Below are positions 41,074-50,780 of a stretch of DNA of 64,000 nt, piece by piece. Source of the stretch: Bacillus solimangrovi (GTDB taxonomy: Bacteria; Bacillota; Bacilli; Bacillales; Bacillaceae_N); assembly GCF_001742425.1 (NCBI RefSeq), contig NZ_MJEH01000033.1, positions 148,876 through 212,875 of the forward strand, read 5' to 3'. The notes below the pieces were generated by a model that saw nothing but the letters and a program-made list of their open reading frames with translations, searched no databases and was not told the DNA's origin. Position 1 is the stretch's first letter; every line of letters begins with the position of its first letter. The translations under genes were made by a program, and so were the position numbers.

Positions 41074-43470
41074 ATGAGTTGGAAGATTAAAAAAGCAGCT
41101 GTATTAGGCTCTGGCGTCATGGGCTCAGGTATTGCTGCACATTTAGCTAACATCGGAATACCTACGATTATGCTTGATATCGTTCCAAAAGAACTAACAG
41201 AGGAAGAAAAAGCAAAAGGGTTAACATTAGATGATAAGCAGGTTCGAAATCGGTTTGCGATGAATGCTAAGAAACAGTTGTTTAAACAAAAGCCTGCTCC
41301 CTTAACATTGAAAGAGAATGCAGATTATATACAAGTTGGTAATATGGATGATGATTTTGATAAATTGGCTGAAGTCGACTGGATCATAGAAGTTGTTGTT
41401 GAGAACTTAGATATTAAGAAAAAAGTATTCTCACGTGTTGAGGAAGTAAGGAAGCCAGGAAGTATTGTCAGCTCGAACACTTCAGGAATCTCAATTGAAG
41501 CAATGGCAGAAGGGCGTTCAGAAGATTTCCAAAAACATTTCTTAGGTACACATTTCTTCAATCCGCCACGTTATTTGAAGTTGTTAGAAGTGATTCCTAC
41601 AAAGAACACAGATCCAGATATGTTTAACTTCATGAAGAAGTTTGGAGAAGATGTTCTTGGAAAAGGTGTAGTTGAAGCGAAGGATACACCAAACTTTATC
41701 GCAAACCGTATTGGTACTTACGGGTTGATGGTGACTGTTCAAGAAATGCAAAAAGGTGGCTATAGTGTCGGTGAGGTTGATTCAGTAACGGGCCCATTGC
41801 TTGGAAGACCAAAGAGTGCAACTTTCCGTACATTAGATGTCGTTGGATTAGATACGTTTTCTCACGTTGCAAGAAATGTGTTTGACAATGTTGAGGGAGA
41901 AGAGAAAGCAGTCTTTGACACACCTGACTTCATGAAAAAGATGCTTGAAAAAGGTTGGTTAGGTAGTAAGTCCGGACAAGGTTTTTATAAAAAGCAAAAA
42001 ACTGAAAAAGGCAAAGAAATTTTAGAACTTAATCCTGAAACATTAGAATATGAAACGCGTAAAAAGTTGAAAGCGCCGTCAATTGAAATGAGTAAGCAGC
42101 AAAAGGGATTAGGACGTAAAATAAAATCTCTAGTATATGCAAATGACCGTGCCGGTGAATTTGTATGGAGCATATTGAAACCAGTGTTACTATATTCGGC
42201 TCAACTTCATAAGGAGATTGCTGATGATATCGTTGCAATCGACCGTGCGATGAAGTGGGGATTTGGATGGGAAATGGGTCCGTTTGAATTATGGGATGCA
42301 ATTGGTGTTGAAAAATCAGTTCAACTTATGAAGGAGCAAGGTTCAGACGTTCCTAGTTGGGTTGAAGAAATGTTAGAAAAAGAGATTACTAATTTCTATA
42401 AAAAAGAAAATGGAAGCGTTTCATTTTATCATGATGGCGAGTACAAGCTCCTGAATGACAATGAAAAAGTGATCCGTTTGAACTTATTAAAGGAACAAAA
42501 CAATGTCATTAAAAAGAACTCAGGTGCAAGCTTAATTGATTTAGGTGACGGAGTTGCAGGTCTAGAATTCCATTCACGTAATAATGCAATTGGTGCTGAC
42601 ATTACACAGATGATTTTTGATTCTATAGACGAGGTTGAACAGAACTATAAAGGTCTCGTTATTGGAAATCAAGCGAAAAACTTCTGTGTTGGTGCAAACT
42701 TAGCGATGATATTAATGGAAGCACAAGATGATAACTTCTTTGAAATTGAGTTTGTTATTCGAAAATTCCAAGAAGCAATGATGCGAATCAAATATAGTGA
42801 TAAGCCTGTTGTAGCTGCTCCATTTGGAATGACATTAGGAGGAGGTACAGAAATATGTCTCCCTGCTGATGCGATTCAAGCCTCTTCAGAAACTTACATG
42901 GGACTTGTAGAAGTAGGTGTCGGTGTTATCCCTGGTGGTGGCGGAAATAAAGAATTATACATGCGTCAATTAGAAGCGATGCCACAAGGACCAAACTTTG
43001 ATTTGCAAAAGGTTACAAATCATGTGTTTGAAACAATCGCAACGGCGAAGGTATCAACTTCAGGTCATGAAGCGGAACAGATCGGTTTCTTAGGTGTTAA
43101 GGATGGTATAAGTATCAATGGCGACCATTTAATCCATGATGCTAAGCAAAAAGTGTTAAGCCTCCATAATCAAGGTTATGTAGCACCTAAACGTAAGAAA
43201 ATTCCAGTTGTCGGGGAGTCAGGGTATGCAACGATGTTACTTGGCGCTCAAGCAATGATGAAATCAGGTTATATTTCTGAGCATGATTTGAAGATTGCTC
43301 AAAAATTAGCGTTTGTACTTGCAGGTGGAAGAGTACCAGGTGGCACAATGGTCGATGAACAATATCTTCTAGATCTTGAACGTGAAGCATTTGTAAGTCT
43401 AGTTGGTGAACCGAAGACTCAGCAACGTATGCAACATATGCTTGTAAAAGGAAAACCACTACGTAATTAA
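41074..43470 (+). CDS. fadN: 3-hydroxyacyl-CoA dehydrogenase / enoyl-CoA hydratase (FadN)
   Basis: Bifunctional beta-oxidation enzyme of 798 residues. N-terminal 3-hydroxyacyl-CoA dehydrogenase with Rossmann motif GSGVMGSGIAAHLAN near 11-25 and HFFNPPRYLKLLEVIP near 160; two C-terminal HAD helical domains; then a crotonase (enoyl-CoA hydratase) domain from about residue 480, with GLVIGNQAKNFCVGANL and PFGMTLGGGTE oxyanion motifs. ATG 41074 lies nine bases after AGGGGG; an earlier in-frame ATG falls inside the FadR operator. It forms the beta-oxidation complex with FadA. Confidence 0.96.
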   Translation: MSWKIKKAAVLGSGVMGSGIAAHLANIGIPTIMLDIVPKELTEEEKAKGLTLDDKQVRNRFAMNAKKQLFKQKPAPLTLKENADYIQVGNMDDDFDKLAEVDWIIEVVVENLDIKKKVFSRVEEVRKPGSIVSSNTSGISIEAMAEGRSEDFQKHFLGTHFFNPPRYLKLLEVIPTKNTDPDMFNFMKKFGEDVLGKGVVEAKDTPNFIANRIGTYGLMVTVQEMQKGGYSVGEVDSVTGPLLGRPKSATFRTLDVVGLDTFSHVARNVFDNVEGEEKAVFDTPDFMKKMLEKGWLGSKSGQGFYKKQKTEKGKEILELNPETLEYETRKKLKAPSIEMSKQQKGLGRKIKSLVYANDRAGEFVWSILKPVLLYSAQLHKEIADDIVAIDRAMKWGFGWEMGPFELWDAIGVEKSVQLMKEQGSDVPSWVEEMLEKEITNFYKKENGSVSFYHDGEYKLLNDNEKVIRLNLLKEQNNVIKKNSGASLIDLGDGVAGLEFHSRNNAIGADITQMIFDSIDEVEQNYKGLVIGNQAKNFCVGANLAMILMEAQDDNFFEIEFVIRKFQEAMMRIKYSDKPVVAAPFGMTLGGGTEICLPADAIQASSETYMGLVEVGVGVIPGGGGNKELYMRQLEAMPQGPNFDLQKVTNHVFETIATAKVSTSGHEAEQIGFLGVKDGISINGDHLIHDAKQKVLSLHNQGYVAPKRKKIPVVGESGYATMLLGAQAMMKSGYISEHDLKIAQKLAFVLAGGRVPGGTMVDEQYLLDLEREAFVSLVGEPKTQQRMQHMLVKGKPLRN

Positions 43471-43484
43471 AGGGGGAACGTGTT

Positions 43485-44660
43485 GTGAAAGAAGCAGTGA
43501 TCGTTGCCGGGGCAAGAACACCTGTCGGCAAAGCAAAGAGAGGTACATTAGCAAATGTCCGTCCAGATGACTTAGGGGCATTAACAGTTAAGGAAACGTT
43601 AAAAAGAGCAAACAATTACGATGGAAAAATTGATGATGTCATTTTTGGTTGTGCGATGCCAGAAGCAGAGCAAGGAATGAATATGGCAAGAAATATCGGT
43701 GCGTTAGCAGGTTTATCATATGAAACACCTGCGATTACGATTAATCGTTATTGTTCATCAGGGCTGCAATCAATTGCTTATGCAGCAGAACGTATCATGT
43801 TAGGTCACTCAAGCACGATTCTTGCAGGTGGAGCAGAAACGATGAGTTTAATTCCGATGGGTGGTCATGTTATTCGACCGAATGCAGACCTTGTCGAAAA
43901 TGCACCTGAATATTATATGGGCATGGGACACACAGCTGAAGAGGTTGCACAAAAGTATGGTATTTCACGTGAGGAACAAGATGCGTTTGCTGTAAGAAGT
44001 CATCAACGTGCAGCTGCCGCAATTCGTGATGGCAAATTTGCAGATGAAATTGTCCCAGTTGAAGTGACATTAAAGACAGTTGATAGTGCGAATAAGCTTC
44101 AAGAAAAGAAAGTGATGTTTAGTCAAGATGAGGGTGTTCGTGAAGGTACAACAATCGAAACTCTTAGTAAATTAAGACCTGCATTTAATGTACGTGGTTC
44201 TGTAACAGCTGGTAATGCATCACAAATGAGTGATGGTGCAGCAAGCGTTCTTGTAATGGATCGTGAAAAGGCTGAAGCAGAAGGTTTAACACCGATTGCA
44301 AAGTTCCGTTCGTTTGCAGTAGGTGGCGTTCCTCCTGAAATCATGGGTGTAGGACCTATAGTCGCTATTCCGAAAGCACTTGAATTAGCAGGGTTAGGTG
44401 TAGGTGATGTTGGCTTATTCGAATTGAACGAAGCCTTTGCATCACAATCTATACAAGTCATTCGTGAACTTGGCTTAGATGAGGATAAGGTGAATGTTAA
44501 CGGTGGAGCAATTGCTCTTGGCCATCCACTCGGTTGTACAGGTGCAAAGCTAACACTATCTTTAATGCATGAAATGAAGAGAAGAAACGAACAGTTCGGA
44601 GTCGTTACAATGTGTATTGGTGGCGGAATGGGTGCCGCTGGAGTCTTTGAATTAATCTAA
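43485..44660 (+). CDS. fadA: Acetyl-CoA acyltransferase (3-ketoacyl-CoA thiolase)
   Basis: Thiolase that cleaves 3-ketoacyl-CoA to acetyl-CoA and a shortened acyl-CoA. The 391 residues carry nucleophilic Cys90 in NRYCSSGLQ, the His of GHPLGCTGA near 348 and the second Cys of TMCIGGGMG near 378. GTG start after AAAGGGGG, 14 bases behind fadN. Last step of each beta-oxidation cycle, next to the other fad genes. Confidence 0.97.
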   Translation: MKEAVIVAGARTPVGKAKRGTLANVRPDDLGALTVKETLKRANNYDGKIDDVIFGCAMPEAEQGMNMARNIGALAGLSYETPAITINRYCSSGLQSIAYAAERIMLGHSSTILAGGAETMSLIPMGGHVIRPNADLVENAPEYYMGMGHTAEEVAQKYGISREEQDAFAVRSHQRAAAAIRDGKFADEIVPVEVTLKTVDSANKLQEKKVMFSQDEGVREGTTIETLSKLRPAFNVRGSVTAGNASQMSDGAASVLVMDREKAEAEGLTPIAKFRSFAVGGVPPEIMGVGPIVAIPKALELAGLGVGDVGLFELNEAFASQSIQVIRELGLDEDKVNVNGGAIALGHPLGCTGAKLTLSLMHEMKRRNEQFGVVTMCIGGGMGAAGVFELI

Positions 44661-44703
44661 TCGCTTATTTATAAAAAAATTATAATATTAGGGAGAGAAT
44701 ATG

Positions 44704-46488
44704 ATGAGCAAAACAGCAGAACAATTGTTTAAAGGCGCACAGTTTATAGTTGATGAAATACCTGCAGAGAGTGTGTTTACACCTGAAGATTATACTGACG
44801 AACATCAAATGATCGCAAAAACTACTGAAGATTTTGTATTAAATGAAGTTGTACCTGAAGTTGAGTTTCTTGAAAACCATGAATTTGACCGTTCGGTTAA
44901 ACTATTGAAAAAGGCTGGAGAACTTGGCTTACTAGGTGCAGATGTACCAGAAGAGTACGGTGGAATTGGACTTGATAAAATAAGTTCAGCTCTTATCACA
45001 GAAAAGTTTGCAAGAGCTGGTGGATTCTCAGTTACACATGGCGCACATGTTGGAATCGGTTCATTACCAATTGTGTTCTTTGGTAATGAAGAGCAAAAGA
45101 AAAAATATTTACCATTACTTGCTACAGGAGAGAAGCTTGCAGCTTATGCATTAACTGAGCCAGGTTCAGGTTCTGATGCTTTAGGTGCAAAAACTACAGC
45201 TGTATTAAATGAAGAAGGCACTCATTATGTGTTAAATGGTGAGAAGCAATGGATTACGAACTCAGCATTTGCGGATGTTTTCATTGTTTATGCGAAAATT
45301 GATGGAGAGCAATTTACAGCATTTATTGTTGAGAGAGATTATCCAGGTGTTTCGACAGGTCCAGAAGAGAAGAAGATGGGTATTAAGAGTTCTTCAACTC
45401 GTACATTAATTTTAGAAGATGTTAAAGTTCCTAAAGAAAATCTACTTGGTGAAGCAGGTAAAGGTCACGTGATTGCATTCAACATCTTAAATGTAGGGCG
45501 TTATAAGCTTGCAGTTGGAGGAATTGGTGCTTCGAAGCGTGCAATTGAACTATCTGCAAAATATGCAAATGAGCGTAAACAATTTAAGCAACCAATTGCG
45601 AAATTCCCTCTTATTCAAGAAAAACTTGCTAATATGAGTGCAAAGTTATATGCAATGGAGAGCTCAGTATATCGTACAGTTGGTTTATTTGAAGATAGAA
45701 TGGGTGGGCTGTCTGACGAAGAAGTTAAAGACGGTAAAGCTATTGCAGATTCAATTGCTGAATATGCAATCGAGTGCTCATTAAATAAAGTATTGGGTTC
45801 AGAAGTATTAGATTATATCGTTGATGAAGGCGTTCAAATTCATGGCGGTTATGGATTTATGTCTGAGTATGAAATTGAAAGAATCTATCGTGATTCTCGT
45901 ATTAACCGTATTTTTGAAGGAACGAATGAAATTAACCGCATGATCGTTCCAGGTACATTAGTGAAGAAAGCGATGAAGGGTGAATTACCACTTCTTCAAA
46001 AAGCACAAGCGTTACAAGAAGAGTTAATGATGATGATGCCAGAGGATATCAGTGATGAGCCTTTAGCACAAGAAAAATATTTAGTTCGTAATGCTAAGAA
46101 GATCGGTCTTCTAGCAGCAGGACTTGCGGCACAAAAGCTAGGTACAAACTTGAAAAATGAACAAGAAATATTAGTGAACCTTGCTGACATCGTTGGTGAG
46201 ATTTATGCAATGGAATCAGCGGTTCTTCGTACTGAAAAAGCAATTCAAAAAGATGGTGCTGAGAAAGCTGCACAGAAAATCTTATATACTGAGATTTATT
46301 GCCAAGAAGCATTTGCAAAGGTAGAAGCAGATGCGAAAGAAACAATTACAGCAGTAGAATCTGGTGATACTTTACGTATGACATTATCAGCGTTACGTAA
46401 GTTAACTCGTTCTGTTCCTAAAAATGTAATTGAGAAGAAACGTAAGGCTGCTCTTAAGTTAAGTGAAGCTGAGAAATACATTGTATAA
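44704..46488 (+). CDS. fadE: Acyl-CoA dehydrogenase (FadE)
   Basis: FAD enzyme introducing the trans-2 double bond of acyl-CoA. The 594 residues have the usual N-terminal helical domain, ALTEPGSGSDA near 155 with KKMGIKSSSTR later, the catalytic Glu region IFEGTNEINR near 405, and an extra C-terminal helical domain (about 440-594) found in this long FadE subgroup. Two adjacent ATG codons exist (44701 and 44704); the second gives better spacing to AGGGAGA. It completes the fadN-fadA-fadE operon. Confidence 0.96.
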   Translation: MSKTAEQLFKGAQFIVDEIPAESVFTPEDYTDEHQMIAKTTEDFVLNEVVPEVEFLENHEFDRSVKLLKKAGELGLLGADVPEEYGGIGLDKISSALITEKFARAGGFSVTHGAHVGIGSLPIVFFGNEEQKKKYLPLLATGEKLAAYALTEPGSGSDALGAKTTAVLNEEGTHYVLNGEKQWITNSAFADVFIVYAKIDGEQFTAFIVERDYPGVSTGPEEKKMGIKSSSTRTLILEDVKVPKENLLGEAGKGHVIAFNILNVGRYKLAVGGIGASKRAIELSAKYANERKQFKQPIAKFPLIQEKLANMSAKLYAMESSVYRTVGLFEDRMGGLSDEEVKDGKAIADSIAEYAIECSLNKVLGSEVLDYIVDEGVQIHGGYGFMSEYEIERIYRDSRINRIFEGTNEINRMIVPGTLVKKAMKGELPLLQKAQALQEELMMMMPEDISDEPLAQEKYLVRNAKKIGLLAAGLAAQKLGTNLKNEQEILVNLADIVGEIYAMESAVLRTEKAIQKDGAEKAAQKILYTEIYCQEAFAKVEADAKETITAVESGDTLRMTLSALRKLTRSVPKNVIEKKRKAALKLSEAEKYIV

Positions 46489-46501
46489 TAGCTAAGTTGA
46501 G

Positions 46502-46528
46502 GAGGACTCCACTTTTGGAGTCCTCTTT
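46502..46528 (+). terminator. Terminator of the fad operon
   Basis: AGGACTCCA, four-base loop, TGGAGTCCT, then CTTTATT. Confidence 0.85.
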
Positions 46529-46762
46529 ATTACATGTTAGGATAAAAGTTAACAGCTTAGAATAGTTCATCGCTTGTGTGATAGAATAAGGTGAAATATC
46601 TATCGCTTAATACACTTATTACCCATACATAGTTAGTTGGGTGTATTAGAGACTGGTTGTTCACTCCTGTTTCATTATTATTGAAGTCTGAAATCTTTGA
46701 AGTAGGAATACTTACAACAGTTGAAGTGAGGGAGAATTGAGTAAGTATGATGGAGGTAGGAT

Positions 46763-47122
46763 ATGGGATTGACATTTTACTGGTATCCGAAGTGTGGTAC
46801 TTGTCGTAAGGCTAAGAAATGGTTTGATGAGCACGGCGTAGAATATAAAGAAGTACATATTGTAGAATCTCCACCATCTCGTGATCAAATTGAGGACTTG
46901 TATAAGTCGAGTGGTCTAGAGTTAAAGAAATTTTTCAATACAAGTGGAAAGAAATATCGAGAGCTTGATTTGAAAGACAAAGTGAAAACGGCTGAACCAG
47001 ACGAGTTATTGGATTTGTTAGCATCTGATGGTATGTTATTAAAACGACCAATTGTAACTGATGGAGAGAAGGTAACGGTTGGTTTTAAAGAAGAGCAATT
47101 TGTAGAGGTTTGGAATAAATAA
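46763..47122 (+). CDS. yusI: Spx/ArsC-family protein (YusI-like)
   Basis: A 119-residue ArsC/Spx-fold protein with CGTC at residues 11-14 (YPKCGTCRKAKKW) and the RPIVTDGEKVTVGFKEEQF C-terminal strand/helix typical of ArsC-like proteins. The double-Cys motif suggests a redox protein; whether it is a reductase or an Spx-like RNA polymerase binder is not visible, but the RPI motif favours the ArsC side. RBS GGAGG. Conserved neighbour of fadE and gcvH. The 270-base gap before it shows no clear promoter. Confidence 0.88.
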   Translation: MGLTFYWYPKCGTCRKAKKWFDEHGVEYKEVHIVESPPSRDQIEDLYKSSGLELKKFFNTSGKKYRELDLKDKVKTAEPDELLDLLASDGMLLKRPIVTDGEKVTVGFKEEQFVEVWNK

Positions 47123-47226
47123 AGTATTTGCTCTAACTGTTTGCTATCGAATATACTCTTAAGTGAATAGACAAGTACATACATTGCTTGTCCATTAGTG
47201 AAAAATTTGATGTGGAGGAATTAGAC

Positions 47227-47610
47227 ATGAATTTACCTAAAGAATTACGTTATTCTGAAGAACATGAGTGGGTTAAAGTTGAAGGCGACAAAGTACGTAT
47301 TGGAATTACAGATTTTGCTCAATCTGAATTAGGAGACATCGTTTTTGTTGAAGTTCCAGAAGTTGGTGATGAAATTCAAGCAGATGAACCATTTGGTAGT
47401 GTTGAATCTGTTAAAACTGTATCTGAACTATATGCTCCAATTAGTGGGAAAATTGTTGAAGTCAATGAAGACCTTGATGATAGTCCAGAATTTGTGAATG
47501 AATCACCATATGAAAAAGCATGGATCATTGTTGTTGAGCCATCTGATATGAGTCAAGTAGAAGAGTTAATGACTGCTGAACAATATCAAACAATGGTTGA
47601 GGAAGATTAA
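47227..47610 (+). CDS. gcvH: Glycine cleavage system H protein
   Basis: Lipoyl carrier of the glycine cleavage system, in Bacillus also the entry point of octanoyl transfer in lipoate synthesis. The 127 residues match the family. The lipoylated Lys is residue 63 in [17 protein letters not shown] 47227 was chosen because GGAGG lies upstream; the earlier open frame lacks homology. The other gcv genes are not in the window. A long terminator follows. Confidence 0.97.
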   Translation: MNLPKELRYSEEHEWVKVEGDKVRIGITDFAQSELGDIVFVEVPEVGDEIQADEPFGSVESVKTVSELYAPISGKIVEVNEDLDDSPEFVNESPYEKAWIIVVEPSDMSQVEELMTAEQYQTMVEED

Positions 47611-47615
47611 TTATT

Positions 47616-47667
47616 AGCCATATAGAAAAGGCAGCGGTGTTAATTCCGTTGCCTTTTCTATATGGCT
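47616..47667. terminator. Long hairpin after gcvH
   Basis: A 22-bp stem (AGCCATATAGAAAAGGCAGC with its complement, one G-T pair) around an 8-base loop. The T run lies inside the 3' arm. Probably terminates gcvH. The following 240 bases before yusF show no further feature. Confidence 0.8.
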
Positions 47668-47908
47668 AGTGATTTTATTCTATATGGTCATGTTTCTTGC
47701 TTATATAATCTTTTTATGTAAGCATAATGTAAAGCCACAATTACAAAAGATAAGGATAAGCTTCATACAAAGTTCATATTTCAAGTCCTTAGTATTTATC
47801 TGTAAAGAATTGTATTAAAGTTGCCTTCCACGCGAACTTCACCGTGTATTCTTAGTCTTGAAGTGGGAGTGTACATAAGCTGAACATACTTGATTAAGGG
47901 TGAAGGTG

Positions 47909-48262
47909 ATGGCTATGGTAGAGAAAGTAATTATAGTTGAAGGACGTACAGATAAAAAGAAGATACAACCTATTATTAATGAACCTGTTACTATTATTTG
48001 CACGAACGGAACAGTAAGTCTTACAAAAATTGATGAATTAATTGAACTATATATACTAGAGGAAAAGGATGTATATATTTTAGCTGATGCAGATTCGGCT
48101 GGGGATAAGCTGCGAAATCAATTCAAACGTGAATTACCAGAAGCTGAACATATTTACATTGACCGAGCTTATCGAGAAGTAGCTACATCACCAGTAAATC
48201 ATTTAGCAACGGTCTTAACAGGGGCTAATTTTGATGTAAATCCTGAATTTTTGTTGAAATGA
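47909..48262 (+). CDS. yusF: Toprim-domain protein (YusF-like)
   Basis: A 117-residue single toprim domain: KVIIVEGRTDKKKI near 5-18 gives the catalytic Glu motif, and VYILADADSAGDKLR near 55-70 gives the DxD motif. Free-standing toprim proteins of this kind are related to RNase M5/primase-type nucleases; the substrate is unknown. Several starts are possible (GTG 47900, ATG 47909, ATG 47915); 47909 was chosen for its spacing to AAGGG. yusE follows after nine bases. Confidence 0.85.
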   Translation: MAMVEKVIIVEGRTDKKKIQPIINEPVTIICTNGTVSLTKIDELIELYILEEKDVYILADADSAGDKLRNQFKRELPEAEHIYIDRAYREVATSPVNHLATVLTGANFDVNPEFLLK

Positions 48263-48271
48263 GGATTAAAT

Positions 48272-48577
48272 ATGATACCAGTAAAACAGAGAGAATTTGA
48301 ACGAATCGTGGATGAAGAGGGGTTAACCTATTTTTATTTATATACGCCAATGTGTGGTACATGTCAGCTTGCCAGTAAGATGCTTACGATCGTAGAAGAG
48401 GCGATTCCATCATTAGAAATTAACAAAATTGACCTGAATTATATACCAGATTATGCGAAAAAATGGGAGGTTGAAAGTGTACCCTGTTTAATTGTTTATG
48501 ATGAAAAGTCAGTAAAAGATCGAATATATGCATTCCAATCGGTTGATTATCTATTTCGATACTTCAAACAACAATAA
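48272..48577 (+). CDS. yusE: Thioredoxin-like protein (YusE-like)
   Basis: A 101-residue thioredoxin-fold protein with redox motif CGTC at residues 28-31 and the cis-Pro segment EVESVPCLIVYD near 70-80. Cytosolic, no signal peptide. The start follows GAGGA. Co-transcribed with yusF. It is expected to be a specialised disulfide reductase; the partner is unknown. Confidence 0.87.
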   Translation: MIPVKQREFERIVDEEGLTYFYLYTPMCGTCQLASKMLTIVEEAIPSLEINKIDLNYIPDYAKKWEVESVPCLIVYDEKSVKDRIYAFQSVDYLFRYFKQQ

Positions 48578-48832
48578 AAGGTTCAGTATAAATATAGAGA
48601 GGAATATTGAATTGTAAAATAACGCCTTATAATACAGATAAAACCTAAAATATTAAGGTTTCTAGACATTCTTCTATACTTTTTCGTAAAAGTGGATTAG
48701 TTGTGTTATAACTGTGTATATTGCAATAGTCTACACTTTTTTCTAATCTATTTTTGTAGTTATTGAAATTGAAAATAACGATTAGTGAATTTGATTTAGA
48801 AGTAATAGGTGTACGAAAAGAGGTGGTAAACA

Positions 48833-49600
48833 ATGTTCCCATTTTTATTTATTTCATGGATACCAAAGAAAAATGACTCAAATATAAATGTAGAAGAGCT
48901 CGTATTCGAAGCTCAAAAAGGTAATGATGAAATTCGAAACGACTTATTGGAAAAGTATCAACCGTTTATAAAAAAAGTGATTTCTAAAGTGTGTCAAAGA
49001 TATATATCAGAATCTATGGACGAATACAGTGTTGGTCTATTGGCCTTCAATGAAGCAATTGATCAATATCAAGCAAACCAAGGTAGTAAATTTTTAACAT
49101 TCGCCAATATGGTTATTAGAAGGCGAGTTATTGACTACATTCGCAAAGAACAGCGCCATAGGCAACATTATGCTTGGGATTATGAAGAGAATGACAAAGA
49201 TGTTCAGTATGAAGAAAGTTACATTGAGCAGCGGACATCAATTGAAAACTATGAATTGAAGAAACAGCAAGAAGAGCGTCTTGAACAGATTATGGAGTAC
49301 AGAGATCTACTTGCTACGTTTAAAATATCATTTGATACGTTAAGCAAACAATGTCCAAAACATTGGGATGCCCGTGAAAATGCAAAACAGATAGCAAAAT
49401 TAATAGCAGAAGATCCTGAGTTTGTAGAATATTTGATGACTAAGAAGAGATTACCAATAAGACATTTGGAGAAAAAAGTTTCTTGCAGTCGCAAAACGAT
49501 AGAGAGGAATCGAAAGTATATAATAGCCGTTTCATTAATCCATATTGGAGGATTTGAAGCACTACAATCTTATATTGAACCACAGAAAGGAGGAGAATGA
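48833..49600 (+). CDS. sigI: RNA polymerase sigma factor SigI
   Basis: A 255-residue sigma-70-family factor of the SigI group. Region 2 is recognisable (LLEKYQPFIKKVI, SVGLLAFNEAIDQY, FLTFANMVIRRRVIDYIRKE) and the divergent C-terminal HTH contains HLEKKVSCSRKTIERNRKYI near 215-235. In B. subtilis SigI controls heat and wall-related genes and is held by RsgI; here rsgI overlaps its end. RBS AGAGGTGG. No SigI-type promoter could be recognised upstream. Bases 48578-48832 hold no other gene. Confidence 0.93.
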   Translation: MFPFLFISWIPKKNDSNINVEELVFEAQKGNDEIRNDLLEKYQPFIKKVISKVCQRYISESMDEYSVGLLAFNEAIDQYQANQGSKFLTFANMVIRRRVIDYIRKEQRHRQHYAWDYEENDKDVQYEESYIEQRTSIENYELKKQQEERLEQIMEYRDLLATFKISFDTLSKQCPKHWDARENAKQIAKLIAEDPEFVEYLMTKKRLPIRHLEKKVSCSRKTIERNRKYIIAVSLIHIGGFEALQSYIEPQKGGE

Positions 49601-50610
49601 TGAAGCGCGGTATTGTAATGGATTTAAATAATCGCAAAGCTGTTGTGCTTACGAAAGATGGAGAATTTAAAAAAGTATCATTGAAAAAATATCCACATGT
49701 AACAATTGGCGACGAAGTTGTCGTTCCTGAATCATATGCATTCCCTATTTATTCAAAGAGTATTCCAGTCGTATCAGCTACAGCCGCAGCAGCTATTTTC
49801 TTAATTATCCTATTAAGCTCATTTCCGTTATCAACCGGTGAAAATGCTGTAGCTGCCTTCATTGGACTTGATATTAATCCAAGCGTCGAAGCTGGAATTA
49901 ATCAACAGTTAGAAGTTATTGAGTTAAAAGCGTTAAATGAGGATGGGAATAAAATCTTAACAAAAATAGGTTCATTTGATGATATGACGCTTCAGCAACT
50001 TCTCAGTACTTTTTTAACAGTTTCAAAAACCTCGGGGTATTTAGATAACAGTAAAGATATGTTAGTAACTACAATCTTAATTGATGATAGTGGATCAATG
50101 GAAAAACCTATTGAAGAGGTTGTGGGGAGTTGGCAAGAACAAAGTGTATCCACAGCGGGAATAGCAATCACGACAATGAATGGAAATCGTAAACAACGAG
50201 AACAGGCACGTGAAAATGGGCTTTCTACAGGGAAATATTTAATGTATCTTCAAGCGAAAGAAAATGTACCTATGACTATTGAAGAGGTAAAGACCCTTTC
50301 TGTAGAACAGTTGAATGACAAATTATACCCTGTTAAAACACTTGAAATTAAAACTACTCCTCAAGAAGAGGAACAAGAGTCTACTGAAGAAGTTCCTGCA
50401 GCAGTTGAATCAATTGGGCAAGCAGATTCTTCTGAAGAATCTGTAAATAAAACAACACAAACATCACCTGAGAAAATAGATATTCAGGTACAACCAATTG
50501 ATGAAGGTTTAGATTCAAGTTCAATTGAAAATAGAGATGAAGAGGAAATTAACGATAGTTCTTACGAGAACGAAATAGAGAAAAATGAAAATGAAGAAAA
50601 AGCGGCATAA
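49600..50610 (+). CDS. rsgI: RsgI, membrane anti-sigma-I factor
   Basis: A single-pass anti-sigma factor of 336 residues. The cytoplasmic RsgI N-domain (about 1-48) starts KRGIVMDLNNRKAVVLTKDG; one membrane helix spans about 54-73; the conserved outer domain (about 80-215) contains FIGLDINPSVEAGIN, whose Asn-Pro is the self-cleavage site described in RsgI proteins. From about 245 to the end there is an acidic, Glu/Ser/Gln-rich linker with no recognisable binding domain. Two ATGs overlap the sigI stop; the second matches the family start. Partner of SigI. Confidence 0.92.
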   Translation: MKRGIVMDLNNRKAVVLTKDGEFKKVSLKKYPHVTIGDEVVVPESYAFPIYSKSIPVVSATAAAAIFLIILLSSFPLSTGENAVAAFIGLDINPSVEAGINQQLEVIELKALNEDGNKILTKIGSFDDMTLQQLLSTFLTVSKTSGYLDNSKDMLVTTILIDDSGSMEKPIEEVVGSWQEQSVSTAGIAITTMNGNRKQREQARENGLSTGKYLMYLQAKENVPMTIEEVKTLSVEQLNDKLYPVKTLEIKTTPQEEEQESTEEVPAAVESIGQADSSEESVNKTTQTSPEKIDIQVQPIDEGLDSSSIENRDEEEINDSSYENEIEKNENEEKAA

Positions 50611-50621
50611 AGTGAAATTTC

Positions 50622-50656
50622 CATCAGTGGAGGTTTTCCTACATCCGCCACTGATG
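50622..50656 (+). repeat. Hairpin after rsgI
   Basis: CATCAGTGG and CCACTGATG are perfect complements around a GG...CC inner stem; no T run. It contains AGTGGAGG...TTTTCCT, which recurs in the terminator at 50781-50809. Confidence 0.5.
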
Positions 50657-50682
50657 ATTAGTTGAACCAATCATGTAATTAC

Positions 50683-50748
50683 TAACGCTGACTCTCCCAC
50701 TTTAACTGCGTTGACTTTTCTACGTTTGAAGTGAGAGGCTTAGCGTTA
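50683..50748. repeat. 66-bp imperfect long hairpin (possible insertion-element remnant)
   Basis: TAACGCT (50683-50689) pairs with AGCGTTA (50742-50748), and inside it CTCTCCCACTT pairs with AAGTGAGAG. This resembles the subterminal hairpins of IS200/IS605-type elements, but no transposase or tnpB reading frame is present. Confidence 0.4.
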
Positions 50749-50780
50749 TTTGACAAGTGATAAAATGAAATATATTTGTT

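Noticed and set aside
42408..42426. cre-like palindrome (TGGAAGCGTTTCA) inside fadN
   Set aside because: The spacing between half-sites is one base short of the CcpA cre consensus and it lies deep in a coding region; too weak without expression data.
48578..48832. SigI-dependent autoregulatory promoter upstream of sigI
   Set aside because: No C-rich -35 with a properly spaced CGAA -10 could be found; only CGAA occurs alone.
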